Shown: positions 57,903 to 64,000 of the stretch, one piece after another
Position numbering within the stretch: position 1 is the first letter of the stretch
Layout: the number at the start of each line of letters is the position of its first letter
Source: Chloranthus sessilifolius
Taxonomy: Eukaryota > Streptophyta > Magnoliopsida > Chloranthales > Chloranthaceae
Reading direction: 5' to 3'
Assembly (NCBI GenBank): GCA_021018995.1
Contig: CM037586.1
Coordinates: forward strand, 153,306,060-153,370,059
DNA: 64,000 nucleotides
The notes under the pieces: generated by a model
What the model was told of the DNA's origin: nothing
The model's input: only the letters and a program-made list of their open reading frames with translations
The model's database searches: none
Position numbers and translations under genes: made by a program

Positions 57903-59258
57903 ATGCAGCCGCAAATGTCATCTAGAGGAAGAGGCCGACCAAGGGGAGGCCAACAGAGGAGTCTACGTAGTGGAGATGATTACATCTCTCCTACTAATAG
58001 AGTGCCTTTAGGAGGTACAGAGGCCCCAGGGGGCAGTAGTAGTAGACAACATAATGAAGAGGATCGAGATCGACAGGATCAAGATCTTAGAGAACAAGAG
58101 AGAGTGAGAGAAAGACAAGAAGACAGAGAAGAGCGACAAAGGATGATGCACACTATGGAGACTATGGCAGCTGCCATGGCACAACAAGCCACATCCTTAG
58201 CAGCTCACGCGTCAAGAGAATAGCAGCCACCTACACCACCTGTAGGACCTGCGCTGCCTGTGCCCTCATCTTTTACAGAGTTTAGGAGGATGAGACCTCC
58301 TTCATTTTCTTGGCAGGCAGACACCATGGCCGCTGAGAACTGGCTGATGGAGATGGAGAAAGTCTTTAGCGTGCTAACATGCACGAAAGATGAGAGTGTG
58401 AGATGGGCAGCTTATATGTTGGATGGGGAGGCTGGGCCCTGGTGGAAGTCCGTGACTGGACTACTCGGGCCTCAGAGACCCCAGTTGCCTTTGGACTTGG
58501 GAGGAGTTTGTTGAGGAGTTCAACAAACAATATTTTAAGTGGTGAGGAACCGACTTGAGATACAATTTTGCAGTTAGTGCAAGGAGAATGATAGTGAGAG
58601 AATATGGGGTAGAGTTTCTGACTTGCCGTTTTGCTCGGATTCGGATTAAGTCCAAGAGGTTTCAGCAAGGCTTGAAGCTCGAGGTTAGGGAGGCGAGCTC
58701 CATTTCAGCTTAAGGACCTATGAAGAGGTCATGAGTAAAGCACTAGTGGTTGAAGAGGAGAATACAAATAGATATCGACAGAGAGAGCAACAGAGGAGGA
58801 AATGATCAAGGAAGATCGGGAACTACGAGCAGTGAACAAAAAGAGGTTCATGACCCAAAATCGAGACCACAGTTTGAGGAGGTTTGAAGGCCAGTAACAA
58901 CAACACCAACAGAGGTTACCATAATTTGGGTCAGGGAGACCTTTTCGCTATGAGAGCGCTGCCATGTCTACTGGCGCCACTATCACACAGGGTTCTCGTA
59001 CTGTTTCTTCCGCACCTCGGGAGACTTGCGCAAAGTGTGGCAAGCCTCATAGGACGGTGGATTGGAGATCGGGAACTAGGGGTTGTTTCCGATGTGGCAA
59101 GGTGAGTCACTTGATCAAGGATTGTCCCGAGACAGATAAAAGAAAGACGGTTTCAGTTGCAGCACCATGACCCATTCAAGCAAGGAAGCCGATCGTTCAG
59201 GAGAGAGCCTATGCAGTCACTGCTCAGGAAGCAGGGAACGTGCATGACGTCATCCAAG
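57903..59258 (+). pseudogene. Gypsy copy B gag, heavily damaged
   Basis: Starts MQPQMSSRGRGRPRGGQQRS. A stop lies at 58221 (CAG to TAG, one codon before the equivalent stop in A). The gag core (FRRMRPPSFSWQADTMAAENW) then suffers many small deletions between about 58,450 and 58,900. The nucleocapsid is readable at 58,964 (CAKCGKPHRTVDW, with the last Cys changed to Trp, and an intact CFRCGKVSHLIKDC). A CGA to TGA stop follows at about 59,168. The frame continues HDVIQ up to the intron donor. Confidence 0.86.
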
Positions 59259-59425
59259 GTTAGACTCGTTAAAAATTAAAGAGAATTTTCATTTCATTAA
59301 AATTTTAGATAGAGAAGGAGCATGCATTAGAAATTGTATAGATTCTTTCTCAATACAAAAGCTGCATGTGAATTAAGGGTGTAAATTGATGTGTAAATTA
59401 TTGTATGTATGTATGTATACTATAG
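59259..59425 (+). other. Predicted intron between gag and pol, copy B (167 bp)
   Basis: Donor CAAG|GTTAGA and acceptor ACTATAG|GTAC, at the same place and phase as in copy A. Confidence 0.65.
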
Positions 59426-62400
59426 GTACTTTAAATATATATGAAAAAGGATGCTTCGGTGGATATGACGCTCGAGTGTTGATAGACCCAGGGTCTACCC
59501 ACTCATTCGTCACTCCACGTTTCGCCAAGAAGATGAAGATTGTTCCAGAGACGTTGGATTTCGTTCTATCTGTGTCTATTCCGACTAGAGAGTTAGTAGA
59601 CACGGAGTTAGCTTGTAAATCTATCATTGTAGCAGTTCGAGACTTAGAGGTGCATGAATTGGAAGCAAAGTTGATACTGTTAGACATGCAGGGGTTTGAT
59701 GTGATCCTTCGCATGGACTGGTTGGTGCAGCATTGTGCAACCGTCGATTGCAAGAACAAGGTGGTCATTTTCAGACCCAATACAAGAAGATCATTTCGGT
59801 TTCAAGGAGTGAGGTCGTCATCTGTGCCACTGATCTCAGCAGTAAGGGCCGAGAAAATGATCAGAAAGGGTTGCAGTGGATACTTAGCTTTCTTAAAGGA
59901 GGACAAGGAAGAAAAGAACGTCATTTCTGAGATAGCAAGCGAGACTTACGACGTGTTTCCAGAGGAATTGCCTGGACTACCTCCAGAGAGAGAAGTGGAA
60001 TTCGCCATTGACTTAGCACCAGGAACGGAGCCTATTTCGAAAGCGCCTTATAGAATGGCTCCTGCTGAGTTAAAGGAGTTGAAGGAACAACTACAAGAAC
60101 TTATGGACAAGGGGTTTGTTAGACCGAGCGTGTCTCCATGGGGAGCACCGGTCTTGTTTGTCAAGAAGAAGGATGGGTCAATGCGGCTATGCATTGACTA
60201 TCGACAATTGAACAAACTCACTGTGAAGAACCGCTACCCTTTGCCTAGAATTGACGATCTATTCGACCAACTGCAAGGAGCAAGGTATTTTTCCAAGATC
60301 GACCTGAGATCTGGGTATCATCAGTTGCGAGTCAAGGCTGAGGACATTCAGAAGACAGCTTTCCGGACACGGTATGGACACTATGAATTCCTTGTGATGC
60401 CGTTTGGATTGACGAATGCTCCGGCGTCGTTTATGGATCTGATGCACCGAGTGTTTAAACCACACTTGGACTCCTGCGTCGTAGTGTTCGTTGATGATAT
60501 ACTGATATACTCCAAATCCAAGACGAAACACGAAGAACATTTGAGGATTGCTCTACAGACGCTACGTGAACACCAATTGTACGCCAAACTCAGCAAGTGT
60601 GAGTTTTGGTTGGAAGAGGTTAGCTTTTTGGGACATGTTGTTTTAAAACAGGGTGCCACTGTAGATCCAGCGAAGATAGAAGCAGTGGTTAAATGGGAAC
60701 AACCAAAGGCAAAGGTGGACCGATGTCAAGTTTTACGGGCTTAGCGAGCTATTATCGACGTTTGTTGAGGGGTTTTCAAAGATATCGGACCTCTCACAAA
60801 GTCGACACGAAAGATTTAAGGTTTAAGTGGAGTGAGGAATGCGAAGAGTTTTCAAGAACTCAAAACGAGACTCACTTCTCCGATTAGCGATTCCTTCAGC
60901 AAAGGAGGATACGCCATGTACAATGGCCTTGGTTGTGTGCTCAACCAACACAAGAAGGTGATAGCTTACGGATCAAGACAGCTGAAAGAACACGAGAAAA
61001 ATTACCCGACTCATGACTTGGAACTAGCAGCAGCCATTTTTGCACTGAAGATTCGGAGACATTACTTGTATGGTGAGACTTTTGAAATTTTCACCGATCA
61101 TAAGAGCCTCCGATATCTCTTTATACAGAAAGAGCTCAACATGAGACAGCGCAGGTGGATGGAATTCCTCAAGGATTACGATTGCTCCATACAATACCAT
61201 CCAGGCAAGGCGAATGTAGTAGCCGATGCATTGAGTCGGAAAGGTTCAGCCCAGTTAGCTTGTTTGATTTTGGGTATGCACCGATGGAAATTATTGGAAG
61301 ACCTGGCATTCTACGATGCGAATATTGAGTCAAAAGCCACCGAATCCTTTTTGGCTAACATATCAGTGAAGCCAGTGATATTTGAACATATCCACGATCT
61401 ACAGATGAAAGATCCGACATTAACAAAGATTCATCAAGACGTGAAGGAAGGCATTAGGTCGGACTTCTCGGTTAAAGAAGATGGTTCCTTATTGTTTAAA
61501 GGCCGTCTATGCATTCCGGACAATGCCGATCTAAGACGGACGATTCTTGATGAAGCCCATAAGTCAAATTATGCTATCCACCCTGGTAGCACCAAAATGT
61601 ACCAAGATTTGAAAAAGAACTACTGGTGGAGAGGACTGAAGCAAGACGAGGCCGAGTACGTGTCATGGTGTTTAACTTGTCAACAAGTGAAGGTTGATCA
61701 TAGACATCCTGCTGGACTATTGCAACCTTTACCAATCTCAGAATGGAAGTGGGAATCGATCTCAATGGACTTCATTGTTGGATTACCCCGTACTGCCAAG
61801 AGACACAATGCCATTTGGGTTGTCGTAGACCGATTGACCAAATCAGCGCACTTTTTGCCGTACAATACTACGTGTGACAAAGAGAAGATCGCGACTTATA
61901 CATGAAGGAGATTGTAAGATTACATGGATTCAAGCATAGTTTCAGATCGTGACCCACTATATACGTCCAAGTTTTGGAAGAAATTTCAAGAAGGAATGGG
62001 AACACGGCTAGACTTTAGTTCAGCTTTCCATCCTCAAACTGATGGGCAGATAGAGCGAGTGAACCAAGTAATAGAAGACATGCTCAGAGCATGCATGCTT
62101 GATATGCAAGGATATTGGGATGAGTATCTATCGATGCTCGAATTCGCATACAACAACAGTTTCCAAACGAGCATTGGCATGGCACCGTATGAAGCTCTGT
62201 ATGGACGACGATGTAAATCACCCCTCAATTGGGAGGAAACAGGTGAGAAATTTGTGTTAGGACCAAAACTACTTGAAGATAACGCCACCGTTGTTCGAAT
62301 TATCAGAGAAAGGCTGAAGTCAGCACAGAGTAGACAGAAAAGTTACACCGATATGAAGCGGACTAGTGTCGACTATAAAGTGGGCGAGCACTTGTTTGTG

Positions 62401-62469
62401 AAAGTGTCACCTATGAAAGGTGTAATGAGATTTGGCAAGAGAGGGAAGTTAAGTTCACGTTATGTTGGA
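59426..62469 (+). pseudogene. Gypsy copy B pol
   Basis: Protease ([12 protein letters not shown]), reverse transcriptase ([27 protein letters not shown], catalytic FVDDILIY), then a frameshifted stretch with small deletions (about 60,715-60,930) that removes the RNase H start. RNase H resumes ([28 protein letters not shown]). Integrase zinc region (SNYAIHPGS to CLTCQQVK) and core ([21 protein letters not shown] with the catalytic Asp, QTDGQIERVNQVIEDML). Another frame break lies at about 61,900. The sequence ends in the GKRGKLSSRYVG of the GPY/F module. Confidence 0.92.
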
Positions 62470-63874
62470 TGATGAGTAGTGAAATATGATGATATTTCAC
62501 CCCTAAATACCTATATTTAGCCGTCCGATGAAGGCTATCTGATGAGATTTGCTAGATTTGAAGTGTTTCAGGTAAATACAGTCCAAGTTTCTAAAACAGC
62601 CCAAGAATCCCGAAAATAATGTCAAAACACTGCTATTTTGGGTCATTGAGAACTTAGTGCGACTTGCAGCTCAATTTGGACCTTCAAGACGTCAGATTCA
62701 GGAAATTGCTAAAACATAAAAGTTGTAGAGCTCGTCGTCAGCTTTCCAACGCTTCAAGAATCACCTCAATCTGAGTTCGGTACAGAAAATTATGAGCAAA
62801 ATACCGAGGCAGTATCTGATGCAAAGCTAGGCGGGAATTCACGAAAATTACTCTTAGATGTCAATCGAGAGAGGTATTAGGGTTAGGCTATTATAAAAAG
62901 GGAAGCCACGAGTTTCTTAGGAGGATTATTATTTTTGCAATTAGAATATTATTCATTCTTTCTTTTAGTTTTAGGCTCTTCACTTTGGGGAATATTTTCT
63001 TCATCTTTTCAAGTCTTCTTCTCCTTCTTCTAGGGTTTATTCAGTAGATTGTACCTAGGATTTGCATTATTTTTCTGAAATTCATAGATTGTATTTAGGA
63101 AAAACAATTGCAAATATCTTTTGGAAGAAATAAAGAGGAATGACTTTGAAGAGAAAAGGAGATCAAACACCAAAGATGAGCGCTAAATCGAGAGATCGGG
63201 AAGATCGATCCCAGATAAGTACCTATGTTTATGATTAATACCACGATCTATTATTGTTATCATGGAATCGTTTGCTCAAAGTTTGTGTGATTGAAAATAT
63301 TTTAAATGCTTTGTTATGACCGTTGATTATGCCGTATCAACGTAATCGCTAGATCTGGACCCGCAGTGATCTAGGTCAGAGAGCGATTATGTCTTGATTG
63401 TCGTGATCTAAATATCATGAGATACGCTTATGCTTTTTTTACATGACTCATACCGCAATGTTAAATGAGTCATTGTTTTTAGATAGGGTATGCCGGATTG
63501 ATGATCATATTTTATTTCAAGTCATTTTTCTAGATGAATGATGGTGTGAATGATGATTTAATGAAACTGTGGGTTTTAATGATAGAAAAGGGGTACGAAT
63601 CTGGGGTAGCATATTCCTTGATCTCATTTTAATATTGTTCGTAGATTTATCAGTAATTAATTGTTTAGATTAATTTATTTTTCTGCATTTAGGAAAAGTG
63701 CGTTAAGTTTTTGGTAAAATTGAATCTGCCCTTTGGTACTTCCTTAGGGACGTTTTTAAAATCTCTAAAAGAATTAATTAAAAATTCACGTTTCCCTGTG
63801 GGTTCGACACCCCTGTTCTTGCCATACTACAATAGATCTTGTGCACTTGCAAGGGTTACATTCTAAATCGATCA
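62470..63874 (+). mobile_element. 5' LTR of a third LTR retrotransposon (Athila/Tat-like), about 1.4 kb
   Basis: Begins TGATGAGTAGTG at the abrupt end of copy B homology and ends with ATCGATCA. It has plant LTR hallmarks: a TATTATAAAAAG box (about 62,890), a pyrimidine-rich stretch and the GGGTTCGACACCCC phrase near the end. Only the start of the internal region is inside the window, so its genes cannot be seen. The start could also be three bases later (TGAGTAG). Confidence 0.78.
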
Positions 63875-63880
63875 AGTTTT

Positions 63881-63898
63881 TGGCGCCCATGCCGGGAA
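63881..63898 (+). other. Primer binding site of the third element
   Basis: TGGCGCCCATGCCGGGAA, close to the TGGCGCCGTTGCCGGGGA site (tRNA-Asp type) of Athila/Tat gypsy elements, six bases after the LTR. Confidence 0.72.
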
Positions 63899-64000
63899 AT
63901 ACGGGGAATTTATGGTTAATTCGGATAGGGATTTTTCTGTTTTGAGTGTTTAAAAAAAATAAAAATAAAAAAAAATAATAATTATTAAAATTTATTTCCC

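Larger units (their letters stand above)
55283..62469 (+). mobile_element. Ty3/gypsy retrotransposon, copy B (sister of copy A), 3'-interrupted
   Basis: Same family, orientation and layout as copy A: 5' LTR, tRNA-Met primer site, gag, gag/pol intron, pol. It inserted into the copia integrase and is itself cut at 62,469, in the integrase GPY/F module, by another LTR. The remainder, its 3' LTR and the matching target repeat are outside the window. Confidence 0.92.

Overview
The window is flowering-plant nuclear DNA: AT-rich, with introns and stacked plant-type transposable elements, and without bacterial features. One cellular gene is recognised, the 5' part of THO2 (largest subunit of the THO/TREX mRNA-export complex), on the minus strand. 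Its first three coding exons are at 12747-12887, 12510-12635 and 547-588. Intron 2 is about 11.9 kb and is filled with transposon debris: a plus-strand LINE relic, an inverted-repeat element, a nearly complete GC-rich LINE on the minus strand, and a 57-bp LINE tail with a perfect 15-bp target duplication. The rest of THO2 lies beyond position 1.

From 14,566 to 32,248 the sequence is bounded by PIF/Harbinger-type ends (GGCCTCGTTC) with matching subterminal CTCAGATT motifs. Inside, on the plus strand, lie the two standard Harbinger genes (Myb/SANT-like protein and DDE transposase, the latter broken), then an intact small ORF with an RNase H1 N-terminal (viroplasmin-like) domain plus a membrane segment, and a proline-rich/acidic ORF. 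Further right are a possible CACTA element, a LINE relic, an LRR receptor-kinase (NIK-like) pseudogene and a foldback repeat.

From 32,362 to 47,427 the order of events can be read from the sequence. A LINE (direct repeat AGAACTTGAC at both ends) was split inside its endonuclease domain by plastid DNA containing part of psbC. The psbC piece was then split by a 10.8-kb Ty3/gypsy element (copy A) with a perfect GTTTA target duplication. From 52,633 to the window end is a second stack: a Ty1/copia element split by a sister gypsy element (copy B), itself split by the 5' LTR of a third retrotransposon with an Athila/Tat-like primer binding site.

The two gypsy copies share two traits: LTRs packed with the palindrome TCGATTAATCGA, and a GT-AG intron between gag and pol whose removal would fuse Gag to Pol. 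Many element stops are C-to-T or G-to-A changes when the copies are compared, as expected from decay of methylated DNA. Between the stacks (47.4-52.6 kb) are repeat-derived and tandemly repeated sequences with no recognisable gene.
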